Assembly: GCA_963576475.1 (NCBI GenBank)
Contig: OY754982.1
Location: 18,088,217-18,152,216 of the forward strand
DNA from: Molanna angustata
Taxonomy: Eukaryota; Arthropoda; Insecta; Trichoptera; Molannidae
DNA length: 64,000 nt
Direction of reading: 5' to 3'
In this document: positions 10,227-19,888 of the stretch, piece by piece
Numbering within the stretch: position 1 is the stretch's first letter
Layout of the letters: each line of letters starts with the position of its first letter
The notes under the pieces: model-generated
What the model saw: only the letters and a program-made list of their open reading frames with translations
Databases searched by the model: none
What the model was told of the DNA's origin: nothing
Made by a program: the position numbers and the translations under genes

Positions 10227-10370
10227 CCAGAGGAGAAATTTATTTAAATTCATTTCTCACGCAAATATTGCTTCTTTGGGCCGGAAGCACTGGTTAGTTG
10301 AAAGAAATTGCCATATGGCAATAAACTTTTCACTTGGTCAGAATACAAGGTACTGTTTATTTTTATTATT
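10227..10370 (+). mobile_element. SINE family B, 5'-truncated copy
   Basis: It matches the body of the SINE at 13900-14110: CCAGAGGAGAAATTTATTTA, then GCAAATATTG, CTGGTTAGTTG, AATTnCCATAnGGCAATAAAC and a TTTATT-rich tail. The tRNA-related head is missing, so only the 3' part inserted or survived. Confidence 0.7.
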
Positions 10371-10385
10371 AAAATCTATATTAAA

Positions 10386-10900
10386 CTAGCTGCATGTAAT
10401 ACATGAGATCCAACTGTCGATGACAATAGTACAAGTATAGTTGAAGAATACATACCAAACTATACACCCTTAAATCCAAATTATTCAATATTTTAAGATT
10501 AAATTGTTTTATTTGCTTAACTTTTTTCTTCTTTTTTTAATAAATGAATATGTCCTTGAAACAAGTACATATACATTCTCATACATTCCCTAAATTAAGC
10601 ATAAATGCTTGTGCTAAAGGTGAACGAAATCGGTCGTGGCAGGATTCGAACTCGCGACCACTGGATTACTAATCCAGCGCGCTAACCGCTCTCCCACCAC
10701 CCATCTAAAATTATTGTATGGAGTCCAGTCTCATTTTTCTCCAGGTTTGTATGGAGTCCAGTCTCATTTTTCCACCCCGAATAGATGCCTAATCGGCTTG
10801 ATGGTACATATTGTATATAAAAAAACAAGATTTCTCATAGATATTGTGTATTTTGCCATACAAATACTATGTCGTCACTTGATTCAATTTCTCCAAACAT
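10386..10900 (+). repeat. dispersed repeat X, copy 1 (interrupted by a SINE)
   Basis: It shares CTAGnTGCATGTAAnACA ... GAGATCCAACTGTCGA ... GTATAGTTGAAGAATAC ... ACCAAACTATA with 17275-17400, 25952-26089 and 48191-48245. After the SINE at 10535-10703 it resumes with TATGGAGTCCAGTCTC ... TATTGTGTATTTTGCCATAC ... ATGTCGTCACT, as in the other copies. A 24-bp piece (TGTATGGAGTCCAGTCTCAT...) is duplicated at about 10717 and 10748. No coding potential is seen; the class is unknown. Confidence 0.65.
10535..10703 (-). mobile_element. tRNA-derived SINE, family T
   Basis: On the minus strand: a GGTGGTGGGAGAGCGGTTAG head with box A (TAGCGCGCTGG), an anticodon arm CTGGA-TTAGTAA-TCCAG whose loop would read AGU (Thr-like), box B (AGTTCGAATCC), then a family body (CCGATTTCGTTCACCT, AGCACAAGCATTTATGCT, GAATGTATGAG, AAGGACATATTCATT) and an A/T tail. 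Sister copies are at 12777-13797 (split), 19437-19590, 43128-43295, 46574-46735 and 49340-49514. The head lacks a proper acceptor end, so it is a SINE, not a tRNA gene. Confidence 0.88.
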
Positions 10901-11892
10901 TGGTAAAAAAATAACAGGCACCTACTTCTTTTATGTGTATATTGTTTATCGAAAATTGAATTATCTATATTGGGGTGTTTCGGCGTTTTTCGATATTTGC
11001 GAATTTGGTTGGAAATTATTTGAACGCAAACGGTTAGTAAGTAGAAATCACCGTATATTAATGTATTGAAGAGACAAAACTACAATATAGAAGTGGAGAT
11101 ATCTAAAAAAAAGTAGATCTGCTAGAGAAAAATTGGCTTCATATTTAGATTCAGCGCCCCAAAATTATCTAAATTCAGTTCGAAATCCTAGGCACCATAA
11201 TTATTTTTTGTACTTATGCCTGTGTTATTTAATGTGAATTATTTAATCTTAAAAAGCTTTAAATAGCCATAAAAGTAGTCATTATAAACAAAGATTCAGA
11301 TGACGATAAATCATTAATTAAAATCAGGTAGGTATTAGAAACCCCAGATTGTTGTGAATTAAAAAAGAAATGTGTGTTGTGAGCGGGAAGAGGCTACAGA
11401 TCCAGCAGTCAGATCTAACCACGAAACTTGTATACGAAATATTCAGCATTTACAATAAAGAAATATTTTATTGCTAACACTGAATCTAATCTTATTTCCT
11501 GAATTTATTTCACGCCCAGTAGATGAACAATAAGTTGAGAAATAATACAGGAGAATAAAATATGATCTGGAAGTCAGGTGTAATGATGATTGCTTCCATA
11601 AAGTGACATCTAAAAAGAAATTGTTCAATCACAGTTTAAGATTATTATTTAACGCCGGCACTTATTCAAATGTCAAATTTGACATAAAACATTAAATCAC
11701 ATCTCAGGCGCTAATAATAAAAACTAAATAGGTATCAGAATGTTAATTTTTAGCTCGAGCAGATGATAAATGAATCAATCAGGAAAACATGGCTGAGGGA
11801 TTACTTCATGATTGTATCAAATCATAGAAAGATCCTGTATATATACGAAAATTCACCTGTTTCATTCTATGCTAAATTATACGAATCAATTG
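10901..11892. other. unassigned stretch
   Basis: The first about 150 bp may be the tail of repeat X ('tttcggcgtttttcga', also at 27117). A tiny scrap of SINE family A (GATCCAGCAGTCAGAT, near 11400-11423) is visible. Otherwise I see nothing I can name. Confidence 0.4.
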
Positions 11893-12180
11893 AATGAATG
11901 AATGAACGAACGAATGAGCGAACGAACGAAAGAATGAATAAATCAATAAATGAATGAATTAATGAATAGTATATTTCCAATAGTATAAATAAATATTACA
12001 AAGGAACAAAATACAATTCAATTTATACCTAATTACAATTATATATATTTTTTTTCATATATGTATTTGGAAATTTTACTGCCTCGCTAGACGTCTATTT
12101 TGAGACAGTACTAATTTGAATTTACTATGGCTACTCTGCGACTTGTTTTCTTTTTTTCTTCAATTGATTAAAACAATGCT
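11893..12180 (-). mobile_element. CR1-like 3' UTR fragment with (AATG/AACG)n tail
   Basis: At 11893-11968 the plus strand is a tetranucleotide run (GAATGAATGAACGAACGAAT...), which on the minus strand is a simple-repeat tail. Upstream on the minus strand, CTGTCTCAAAATAGACGTCT then AGCGAGGCAGTAAAA (near 12075-12110) matches the 3' UTR type CAGAnnnA...AGTGAGGCAG seen in the CR1-like copies at 3681-7990 and 26090-26844. It is a short 5'-truncated copy without coding sequence. Confidence 0.55.
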
Positions 12181-12229
12181 TGAAATAAAAAAGTGGGTTG
12201 TAGGCATCACTAAACTCTCCACTAAGTAT

Positions 12230-12750
12230 GGGCCTAGGTTGCGGCTCTAAGGGCCTAGGCAGTAAAGGCGGGGGTGGGCGGCCGACGCTGTTGTGCCCTC
12301 GTTAATTCTGTACTTAGAGAAGAGCAGGACGAACGCCTTTAGTCTCGCTCGGCAGTGACTCGTCAAACTGTGGCGAATGTTGTTGTGTGGTTCGGGCACA
12401 CCGCCAGCGCAGACGTCGGGTCAGACATCCTGTGTTGACAAATTGACGTCATATCTGACAGGTGATGATTGCGTCGGATGCCCACGGAACCTTCGGACGC
12501 CAACACGAGGACCGAGGGGTCGGGGACAAGCCCCTCCGACTTGAAACGGAGTGTACATAGCGGCCGATTTTGAGACCAATCGGAGGCCCTGACGTGTGAG
12601 GTTGGATTCTCGGGGGCAGTGGTTGAACCCGATGGATGGTGGATAGTTTGTGTTGTCCGACGATGCGGCCGCGTCCGGGGGTGAACAGGACCAATGGGTC
12701 CTATAGCGTCACCGGCGTGGAAGTGGAATCGCGATCTCCCTCCGATCTCC
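12230..12750. mobile_element. GC-rich 521-bp insertion of unknown class with 15-bp target duplication
   Basis: A strikingly GC-rich block in AT-rich DNA, flanked by perfect copies of CTCTCCACTAAGTAT (12215-12229 and 12751-12765). It starts GGGCCTAGGTTGCGGCTCTA, with GGGCCTAGGCAG repeated shortly after, and ends GATCTCCCTCCGATCTCC. I see no terminal inverted repeats, poly(A), tRNA head or RT motif. A 131-aa minus-strand frame exists, but GC-rich DNA favours chance frames. The long target duplication points to target-primed insertion (a truncated non-LTR element or SINE) rather than a DNA transposon. Confidence 0.7.
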
Positions 12751-12863
12751 CTCTCCACTAAGTATTATTTTTATGAAATAAATATTTTAAGAAGCACGAA
12801 TGTCTTTGTAACAAGTACCTACAGATATATCCTCATACATTGCCTAAGCTAAGCAGAAATGCT

Positions 12864-13699
12864 AGAGGCACTATATTCTTCAAGTCTGTCCAGCTAGCCT
12901 ATGCAGATAATATCGACATCATAGGAAGATCACTCCAGGCCACCCGCGAGAATTAGAGGAAAGAGCTAGGATGATAGGACTAAGCATAAATGAAGATAAA
13001 ACTAAACTAATGATCGCTTCTAAAGCTCATAACTCAGCTCCCCAGATATTCACAGTCGGAAACTACAATTTTAAAGTGATAAAAGAATTCACTTACCTCG
13101 GCTCCACAGTGACCAGAGACAATGATACACGAGAAGAAGTTAAAAGAAGAATCATGGCTGCTGATAGATGCTTCTACGCCCTACAAAAGCAGCTAAGGTC
13201 AAAATTGGTTAGGAGAAACACAAAGATCCTTCTGTATAAAACACTTATCAAGCCAGACCTCACGTATGCTTCCGAAACCTGGGTGATGACCAAACAAACT
13301 GAAGGATCCATAGCGGCTTTTGAGAGAAGGATCCTTCGAACGATCTACGGGCCAATAAAAGAGAATAATGGTTGGCGTCGTCGATACAACAGGGAACTAT
13401 ACGAGTCCTATGAAGAGCCTGATGTGATCAGTTCCATCAAAGAGCGCTTAAGATGGGCTGGTCACATAATCCGAATGGACGACGACAATCCCACAAAACG
13501 CCTCACACTTTCTGTGCCACAAGATCGAAGGAGACCAAGAAGATCAAGGACTCGATGGATGGAGAGTGTCGATGCCGATATTTCCACAATAAATATTAGA
13601 AACTGGAGAACGAAGGCAACGGATAGACGGGAATGGAGGAGACTCCTGGATTCAGCCAAGGCCCACCCAGGGCTGTCGAGCTTATGATGATGATGATGA
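12864..13699 (+). mobile_element. RTE-like retrotransposon, 5'-truncated, with (ATG)n tail
   Basis: A plus-strand copy nested in a SINE and bounded by a 12-bp target duplication with one mismatch. It carries the last third of an RTE-type ORF2 (see the next entry) and ends in TTATGATGATGATGATGA, the short trinucleotide tail typical of RTE elements. Confidence 0.85.
12895..13686 (+). pseudogene. RTE-like ORF2 C-terminal remnant
   Basis: The frame begins with LAYADNIDIIGRS, the RT YADD box with its second Asp changed to Asn, so the active site is broken. After a frame break near 12955 (a stop after TREN), an open stretch (12971-13684) reads GLSINEDKTKLMIA, FTYLGSTVTRDND, TLIKPDLTYASETWVMTK, RILRTIYGPIKE, ERLRWAGHIIRMDDD, PRRSRTRWMESVDADI and TDRREWRRLLDSAKAHPG. 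This is the well-known C-terminal region of RTE/BovB-group proteins, usually mis-annotated in insects as craniofacial development protein or endonuclease-reverse transcriptase. The endonuclease and most of the RT are missing through 5' truncation. It is a remnant, not a gene. Confidence 0.88.
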
Positions 13700-13804
13700 A
13701 GCAGTAATGCTTGTGCTATAGGTGAACGAAATTGGTCGTGGCAGGATTAGAACTCGAAATCTAACCCAGCGCGCTTACCGTTCTGCCACCGCCCATATTA
13801 TAAT

Positions 13805-13850
13805 GTGGTGTTCGGTTCTCTCTGCTTACCCTGTGAGGAAGATGACTAGA
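13805..13850 (+). pseudogene. tiny 3' end of the RRACMRRCMDV-type retrotransposon
   Basis: GTGTTCGGTTCTCTCTGC followed by TTACCCTGTGAGGAAGATG encodes the SVLSAYPVRKM end also seen at 34054-34899, 38785-38895 and 62400-62768. Only the last about 15 codons are present. Confidence 0.5.
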
Positions 13851-13899
13851 TAATATGTCGTGAAGAGTAAAAAATACGCTTTTCTATAGAAACACATTC

Positions 13900-14110
13900 G
13901 ACCGCCGTGGCACAGTTGGTAAGCCGTTCGGTTTCTGAGCGGGTGACCTGGGTTCGATTCCCAGCAGAGGAGAAATTTATTTAAATTCATTTCACATGCA
14001 AATATTGATTCTCTGGGGTGAAAACACTGGTTAGTTGGAAGAAATTTCCATACGGCAATAAACTCGCCACTTGCGCAGGGTGCAAGCAAGTGTTTATTAT
14101 TATTATAATA
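13900..14110 (+). mobile_element. tRNA-derived SINE, family B (with head)
   Basis: A GACCGCCGTGGCACAGTTGG head with box A (TGGCACAGTTGG) and box B (GGGTTCGATTCC) is followed by AGGAGAAATTTATTTAAATT, GCAAATATTGATTCTCTGG, CACTGGTTAGTTGGAAG, CCATACGGCAATAAAC and a TTATTATTATTATAATA tail. The anticodon arm can pair as CGTTC/GAGCG, but its loop is not canonical, so the parent tRNA is uncertain. The 3' part recurs at 10227-10370. Confidence 0.82.
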
Positions 14111-15669
14111 TTGATGTGAAGTTGATAACTCAATTTTCCCATAGAAAAGCTATTTTACCTTTGTTATACATGTAGGTACATTTTTCATATAAATATGAAT
14201 TTAACACTTAATATAACAGACATGCTTAGGATCCGCTCTACATATCCTTTAGAATCGTTTTATTTCGCGAGTTAAATTAATCAATGTGTAAAAGGAAATA
14301 ATTCGATAATTTAGAATATAATTATTTCGTTCATTATATACTCAAATGCTCTTTTATTAAATATTTGGGAGGTAAATTATTATCATAACACGCTTTCTGC
14401 GTATTAAATCTATAAAATTGATAAATTGGTTCGAATCTGTGGTAAACATAAACTACACTAACCCCAAAATCGTGTCGTCCTCGGGATAAGCCGTGATGAT
14501 ATTGTATGTACCTATACCATATTTTATTAGTGAACGTGATTGGAATGATTGGTAAAGTTTGCAGCAGTAAAACGAGTGGCTGTGGCCAACGGTATACTCC
14601 TCACTACCGAGTCGCTCCGAAATTAATTAAAATTTTGTATGGAAAATTTTCAACATTTTCATGAAATGAGTTTGTTAAACTATTTTTGATTTAAATAAGT
14701 ATTTGATTATGAAAACTTGATGAATGTGCCTTTTTAACAATTTAAAAATAAAAATATCAAATTTTAAGTTTCGTTGTCTTGGAGATACTTTGAAATATTT
14801 GACAGTTAAAAAAATTGAGAAGCCCTATTCAGACATCCTACAAAATGTTATGAGGTCTAAGCGAGTATTAGATATAGGTACAAATTTGCAAAATTTGAAA
14901 TTAATCTAATGAGTATGTACATATGTACTTTAGTCTATAATCGATAAAGTAGAATAAATACGCCGAACATTGCACATAGTACCTACACAACACAGAGACA
15001 CAGATACATTGTGATGAAACTTTCATAATACAATCTAAGCATGATACTAGTTGATAAACTGCAATAAAAAATAGCCTTAATAATTGCGAGTTCCTAACTT
15101 CCCACTCCCCTTGGGATGGAGAGGAGTACACAAAACAAAAAAAACAGAATGGTTCAATGAATTATCTGAAAATTATCTGAAAAGGGACATTTAATTAACT
15201 AGACATTAATTAAAATTAATAAAACAATTAGAATGCTAAGGTTAATTCCTGGTTTCATTTCGACAAGTACATCCACCATAAGACCCTTATCGCCAAAAAG
15301 TAATTTATGTGAAAATGCCGCCATGAGGATTGTTCGTTTCCGAAATTCTAGGATTTCCCGCCAATTTTGGTGACAAGAAATGAATCATTATAATGTGCGC
15401 AGAATAAAACTATCAATACAAATTTGATACCAGAATAAAGACGTTCTATCATTTTAATACTTAATAAAGAATATTGATTTATTGAAATAATAATAATAAG
15501 TAATTTGTATAGCGCCGTTTAATGATTCGAGATCATACCAAGGGCGCTGATAGTTTAATGTTGTGTTGCTCTCTGAAACAAAGCTGTTTTAAGTCCTTTA
15601 GTGAAAGTGCTCTTGCTTTAAGCACTGCGGACATCTAGAGACAATGAATTCCACTTAATAGGAACAATA
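14111..15669. other. unassigned AT-rich stretch
   Basis: No gene is recognised. A piece at about 14568-14660 (AAAACGAGTGGCTGTGGCCA ... ATTTTGTATGGAAAATTTTC) recurs at 63908-64000, and the block around 15080-15130 is locally pyrimidine-rich. I can name nothing else. Confidence 0.4.
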
Positions 15670-15717
15670 AGAAATAATACATATTAAGGCACTAGAAATA
15701 ATACATATTAAGGCACT
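15670..15717 (+). repeat. 24-bp tandem duplication
   Basis: AGAAATAATACATATTAAGG plus CACT occurs twice head to tail (15670-15693 and 15694-15717) at the start of repeat W copy 1. Confidence 0.85.
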
Positions 15718-16460
15718 TGTACACCTTGGGCATACGGATGTACACAAAAATGCACACTAAATTATCTTCTAATGTATGAAACACGAAAAAATATTGTATA
15801 TCGCCAAATCTGTGATAAACTATATTTTTTCATGAAGAAATGGTAAAATATAGAGTTTTTTAAATAGCAAGAATCATCATCATCAGTGGCTCCACAGCCC
15901 AGGATGGGGGCCTTGGCCTCCTCAAGAAATCGTCTCCTTTGCACCCTGTCCATGGCCTTTACTCTCCAATTCCGCACACCGGCCATCTGAAGGTCTTTCT
16001 CGACTCCGTCTATCCATCGTAGTTTCGACATTCCCACACCTCTTCTTCCCTCCGGACGTGATGTGAGGATTCTTTTTGGTGTCTGGTCATCTTCCCATAC
16101 GATGCACGTGTCCTAACCAGCGGAGCTTCCCTATTTTTATCGTTTGGACGATATTTGGTTCCTTTAATAGGCAATCTAATTACTATTCTTAAATAGCATG
16201 AATTGTAATTTAAATATTAAAAGTAAAAAACACTCAGCTTAAAGATTTTTATTTTATCTTTTAATTGAAGTAAAAATCTACTTCATAGGACCTGTTGTTT
16301 TTTATTTACTTACAATTAAAAAAATTAAGGGTTTTACTAAAAGTTATTTTACAAGAAAAATATTAAACAAATTCAAATCTCAAAAAATACGCAATGGGGA
16401 AAACTGGGGAAATGATTTTTTAAAAATTTTTATATAGCCTACTATAGCCTCTAAGTCGGG
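15705..16460 (+). repeat. dispersed repeat W, copy 1 (interrupted)
   Basis: It shares AAGGCnCTTGTAnACC, GGnTATACGGATGTACACAA, AATGCACACTAAATTA, TCTAATGTATGAAACACGAA, GGGTTTTACTAAAA and TATAGCCTACTATA with copy 2 (37415-37890). It is split by an RTE-like fragment at 15875-16188. There is no coding frame; the class is unknown. Confidence 0.75.
15875..16188 (-). pseudogene. RTE-like retrotransposon 3' fragment with 15-bp target duplication
   Basis: Minus-strand coding remnants read LRWLGHVHRM-like residues upstream, then GMSKLRWIDGVEKDLQ, VRNWRVKAMDRVQRRRFLEEAKA. This is the RTE/BovB C-terminus. It ends in a CATCATCATCA run (the ATG-type tail on its own strand). It is bounded by TTAAATAGCAAGAAT (15860-15874) and TTAAATAGCATGAAT (16189-16203). 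Repeat W copy 2 shows the uninterrupted site (AAATAGCAAG...). A similar remnant is at 53308-53590. Confidence 0.85.
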
Positions 16461-17274
16461 TTTTACTGTTAATTTCGATCTCTTACCTGGTTCTACAGAT
16501 AGTTTACGTTTATAGTAAGAGCGAAAGAATTTATTTTATCTATAAACACTCTGCGCAAGTATTATGATATATATTTTGTAGCCTCACACAAGTCATCTTG
16601 TGTCTTCATTCTTTACTTGATCATAGTTTTATTGAAAAAAACGAAAAAACGTGAATTTGAGTAGCGAAATATTGAAAATGTTATCAACTCCGAAGAACTC
16701 AATAGACTATGCAAGCTTACCATTAGAAAAATACGATAGGAGTTATAACATGGAAAGCACTATAAGGGTGTTTTTATCAAATATTTCATCAAGTGATGTT
16801 TACCTGAGCAATCAAAATTTAATTATTTGTTGTAAATATAGAATTCTAACAAGAATTATCGTCGATGAAGAAACTGTTTTTTGTCGTTTGTGATCAAATA
16901 AATATTGAAATAAAAGTTGTAAGCCTCGTTACAAATAAAAATTGTTAGGGAAGATGACATAATAAAGTCGTGACATTTCTTCTTTCTGTGAAATCAATCA
17001 AAGATGAAAAACACGCCTCCTTCGTTTTTCCCGCCAAAGCAATGGCGGCATTAATACACGCACTGAAAATTGAATCCAGATGACGTAGGTACCTACTTGA
17101 GCCGTGTCACTACTTCATAAATACCATAGAACACGCTTTTGCTTTCTTCCTTCAAGATGGTTTCTTGTTTTATTTATCTCTTTTCTTTTTTATCTTAATG
17201 CTTTGCTGGCAACATCGCATCACATTACAGGGTCCCCGTGCAAATTAAAATTCGTTTGAAATAAGAACATTAAA
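16461..17274. other. unassigned stretch
   Basis: A small frame at 16651-16893 (80 codons) has no recognisable motif, and its composition matches its surroundings. I do not call it a gene. Confidence 0.4.
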
Positions 17275-17960
17275 TAACTAGTTGCATGTAACACAAGAGA
17301 TTAACTGTCAATGGCGACAATATGTATAGTTGAAGATTACGTACCAAACTATAAAACCTTAAATCCAAATTGTTGAATATTTAAAGATATTTTGTTTTCC
17401 TATACAAAACATGTATGGCATGATAGACAAATGTCGAGTTCAGTCCTTTTTTCCTATCCTGAATAAGTTAACAGCTTGATTTTAATTTTTATTTATTTTT
17501 CGTTTAGCCTTGTTCTCTCTCCGGTGTAAAACTTCTTCTCCCGTATGTGGGTTGCGTCACAAGAGTAGGTTAAAGCCTTGGCACCAGCCCCGCCAGCCAT
17601 TCCACCGCCTCTGGGGTTACCCTGTGGATGTCCTGGAAGTCACCATTGAACTTTTTGAGTCGGCAGTCCTGCACTATGTCAACTATGTGTCTTATTGTCT
17701 GCGCGGTGGTATATAAGTAACAGCTTGATGGTATATACGTTAAGTATCAAACTTTAAAAGTCATCGTAGGTATTGTGTATTTTGCCATACAAACTGTATG
17801 AAACGATGTCGTTACTGAATTCAATTTCTACAAACCTCGTTAAAAAAAGTTTGATGGTACTGCTTTAATGTGTATATTTTTCATACAAAAATAAAGTTCT
17901 AGGTGACGTTTTCTAGGTGGCGTAAGTGGAAACATGATCATATTTTCTAAGATTGTAAAT
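17275..17960 (+). repeat. dispersed repeat X, copy 2 (interrupted)
   Basis: Parallel to X copies 1 and 3: ACTAGTTGCATGTAACACA, GTATAGTTGAAGATTAC, TACCAAACTATAAA, CAGTCCTTTTTTCC, then after the nested fragment GATGGTATATAC, TATTGTGTATTTTGCCATAC and GATGTCGTTACTGAATTCAA. It is split at 17481-17717 by an RTE-like 3' end. Confidence 0.75.
17481..17717 (-). pseudogene. RTE-like retrotransposon 3' fragment with 12-bp target duplication
   Basis: On the minus strand the frame reads QTIRHIVDIVQDCRLKKFNG then DFQDIHRVTPEAVEWLAGL and a stop near 17575. This is the Cys/His-containing C-terminal tail (xTxxHIVxxCPLxxFxGxxxxIH) found in RTE-related insect ORF2 proteins; 24469-24819 is the same type. The element's A-rich 3' end (AAAATAAATAAAAATTAAAA on the minus strand) abuts TAACAGCTTGAT at 17469-17480, repeated exactly at 17718-17729. 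Confidence 0.85.
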
Positions 17961-18639
17961 AAAGCGTAGGTATACATAAATTTTTCAATTGTTCATGTTT
18001 ATTATGGAGTTCTTCGTTAGCATCCCAAAAACAGACATCAGAATAATCAAGCAATGGGAGAAGTATGGCTAGTGCAAGTGTGATTTCGCAATGTGTTAAA
18101 CCATAAAACAGATATCAATTTGAGAAATGAATTATCGAAGCCCTTCCATCTATCTAAGACCGTCCTTTATGTAAGAGGACTATTCGTCGTGAGTCTCAGT
18201 CATGGAAACGAGGAGGAAGAATAAGGTACCTACAATAAACCATAAAATTCACACTTATTCATAAACATACACAGATAGTCAATAATATATATTATTTTGC
18301 TGTATGATCCATATACGTTTTATAAGTTTTATGTATGATCCATATACGCTGAACACGTAACAAGATATATATGAAATCGCAGGTGAGTAATGTTTGACCA
18401 TTTAGCTAAGCAGGCTTCCCATTCATCTTAAATGACCCTATGACCTGAGTCATAGAAGCCATCAAAAAGATCGTCTCATTTAAGCTCGATAAAACCCTTC
18501 TGCGTACTATATTCTCAAATGTCTTATAATTTCACATCAGCACCACAATGGCTCAGAAATACATCATGGTTTTCATGTACCAACGTTACACAGAATAATG
18601 AGAATATTAAATATTGCTTCTCTGGCTACTAACAGGTAC
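17961..18639. other. unassigned stretch with a small direct repeat
   Basis: No gene. TGTATGATCCATATACG occurs twice, at about 18301 and 18332. Confidence 0.45.
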
Positions 18640-18870
18640 TCTAAGAAAAATCGTGGGAGTATGCATGATCTTATGAATGGAAGCACGACACATTGAGTGT
18701 ATCCTCACACACCAGTCTCGTCTCACCAATCAACATTTTGGATGGGTGGTGAATTATATTGAATTATGAGAGATGTTATTTTTTGCCCGTTGTATTTTCG
18801 ATTACCCGACTCATACAGCATACGGGAAAACAGTGGAAGCACTATTCAAAACCAGTGGCTAACATCTGTA
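18640..18870 (+). repeat. dispersed repeat Z, partial copy 3
   Basis: It shares GGAAGCACGACACAT, ACCAGTCTCGTCTCAC, GATGGGTnG and TTTTCGATTACCCGnCTC with 44660-44850, and partly with 36690-36750 and 58370-58520. It lacks the terminal hairpin of copies 1 and 2. Confidence 0.55.
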
Positions 18871-19246
18871 AATTTAGTATTTCATTTTTAAAATCAAGAA
18901 GAATGTTTTTTTTACTCAGAATTAGCTTTCAAATCATTATTTTGTAAATGGAGTAGGTATATAAAATACAAATTCAACACGAATCCAATAACAAGTTGCC
19001 ATTAGAAGTGTTATGATGTCCCACAAACTTGGTTTAAAAACACCCTGCATAATTTCTACAACAGAAATCATCCCTGAAATACTATTCATACAAAATTAAT
19101 TATTTGTCAGAATAACATTGTAAGATACACGCGCAATACATAACAAAGAAAACATCTTGCTATTTATTTGAAACGACGACAAATGTGACAGTTTTGTTAT
19201 AAGAACGAAATTAGTTTTGTTTTTTATTGTCAAACTTTTTTCATCT

Positions 19247-19376
19247 CAATAGAGACGAAGTTGGGATTTTATAGAAGAACCAGGAACTCAAGGCACCTAC
19301 AGAGCTTACGATCCGTCATCGGCTGGTTTACGTGATCACTTTATGCGCTTGCGCAACGTTCATCAATTATGCCTAG
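19247..19376 (+). repeat. mosaic repeat segment shared, partly inverted, with 48057-48194
   Basis: The first half (TAGAGACGAAGTTGGGATTT ... GGAACTCAAG) matches 48059-48100 in the same orientation. The second half (CCGTCATCGGCTGGTTTACG ... GCGCAACGTTCATCAATTAT) matches 48133-48194 in reverse complement. A frame through the second half reads SSAGLRDHFMRLRNVHQLC, which I cannot assign. Confidence 0.6.
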
Positions 19377-19436
19377 AAATATTTTTTTTTTGCTTGTTTA
19401 CCTACTTGTACCAATGTGTATGTAAATTTTTTTTAA

Positions 19437-19590
19437 TGAATATGTCCTTGCTAAACAAGTACTTCCTACATTCCCTAAATAAAGCATAAATGCTTGTGCT
19501 ATAGGTGAACGAAATCGGTCGAGGCAGGATTCGAAATCGCGACCACTGGATTACTAGCCCAGCGCGCTAACCGCTCTGCCATCCAAGTTA
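19437..19590 (-). mobile_element. SINE family T
   Basis: Same organisation as 10535-10703: a head with TTAGCGCGCTGG and CTGGGCTAGTAATCCAG, box B (ATTTCGAATCC, degraded by one base), body AGCACAAGCATTTATGCT and an AT-rich tail. The first head bases are missing at the 19590 end. Confidence 0.8.
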
Positions 19591-19639
19591 TTTGTTTTGT
19601 TTGTAATATTTTTGACCTGTAAAGTATCTACATAGAACC

Positions 19640-19790
19640 GAGAGTATCTAGAACTGGTGTGAGAGGAAATGAAGTGTACCTCCTAGACAGAGGTGAAGAG
19701 AGTCGCTGAAGACAGAGCGGAGTGGAGGAAGAGATACATACATCACTTTGCTGGTTACCAATCCACAAGATTGAAACCAAAGAAAATAAA
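19640..19790 (+). pseudogene. non-LTR retrotransposon C-terminal scrap (RVAEDRAEWRK type)
   Basis: The plus strand reads TEVKRVAEDRAEWRKRYI and then HFAGYQSTRLKPKK. This is the terminal tail (AxDRxxWR) common in RTE-type ORF2 proteins. 58660-58760 shares SVAEDRAEWSK and the same downstream words (CCACAAGATT). It is short, without the RT domain, and has an in-frame stop upstream. Confidence 0.5.
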
Positions 19791-19888
19791 TTACAAGAGT
19801 GAGATGTTCTGATAAAGAAGTAGTCCGAAAAAGGTCGTTTTCTAACTAAGGCTGGGTTGTTTCAACAAAAGTATCAATAAAAATAAGG

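Larger units (their letters stand above)
12777..13797 (-). mobile_element. SINE family T, split by an RTE-like insertion
   Basis: The SINE 3' body is at 12777-12863 (ATTTTAAGAAGCACGAATGT ... CCTAAGCTAAGCAGAAATGCT) and the remainder with the tRNA-like head is at 13712-13797 (TGTGCTATAGGTGAACGAAA ... CAGCGCGCTTACCG ... CCACCGCCCAT). The pieces join at AGCAGAAATGCT / AGCAGTAATGCT (12852-12863 and 13700-13711), which is the target duplication of the nested element. Confidence 0.85.

Noticed and set aside
10636..10703. tRNA genes at the pol III box pairs (also near 9960, 13900, 46574, 49440, 50640)
   Set aside because: Each head is continuous with a shared non-tRNA body and tail, lacks a proper acceptor stem, and several have damaged anticodon arms. 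They are SINEs.
12363..12758. 131-codon frame in the GC-rich insertion
   Set aside because: GC-rich DNA rarely contains stops by chance. The protein has no motif, runs across the target-duplication edge, and overlaps another frame on the same strand.
15875..16188. A non-autonomous family with a fixed 5' end shared by 15875-16188 and 53308-53595
   Set aside because: Both copies seem to stop at the word AATAGGC, but the target duplication shows that copy 1 runs about 16 bp further, so the shared end point is only approximate.
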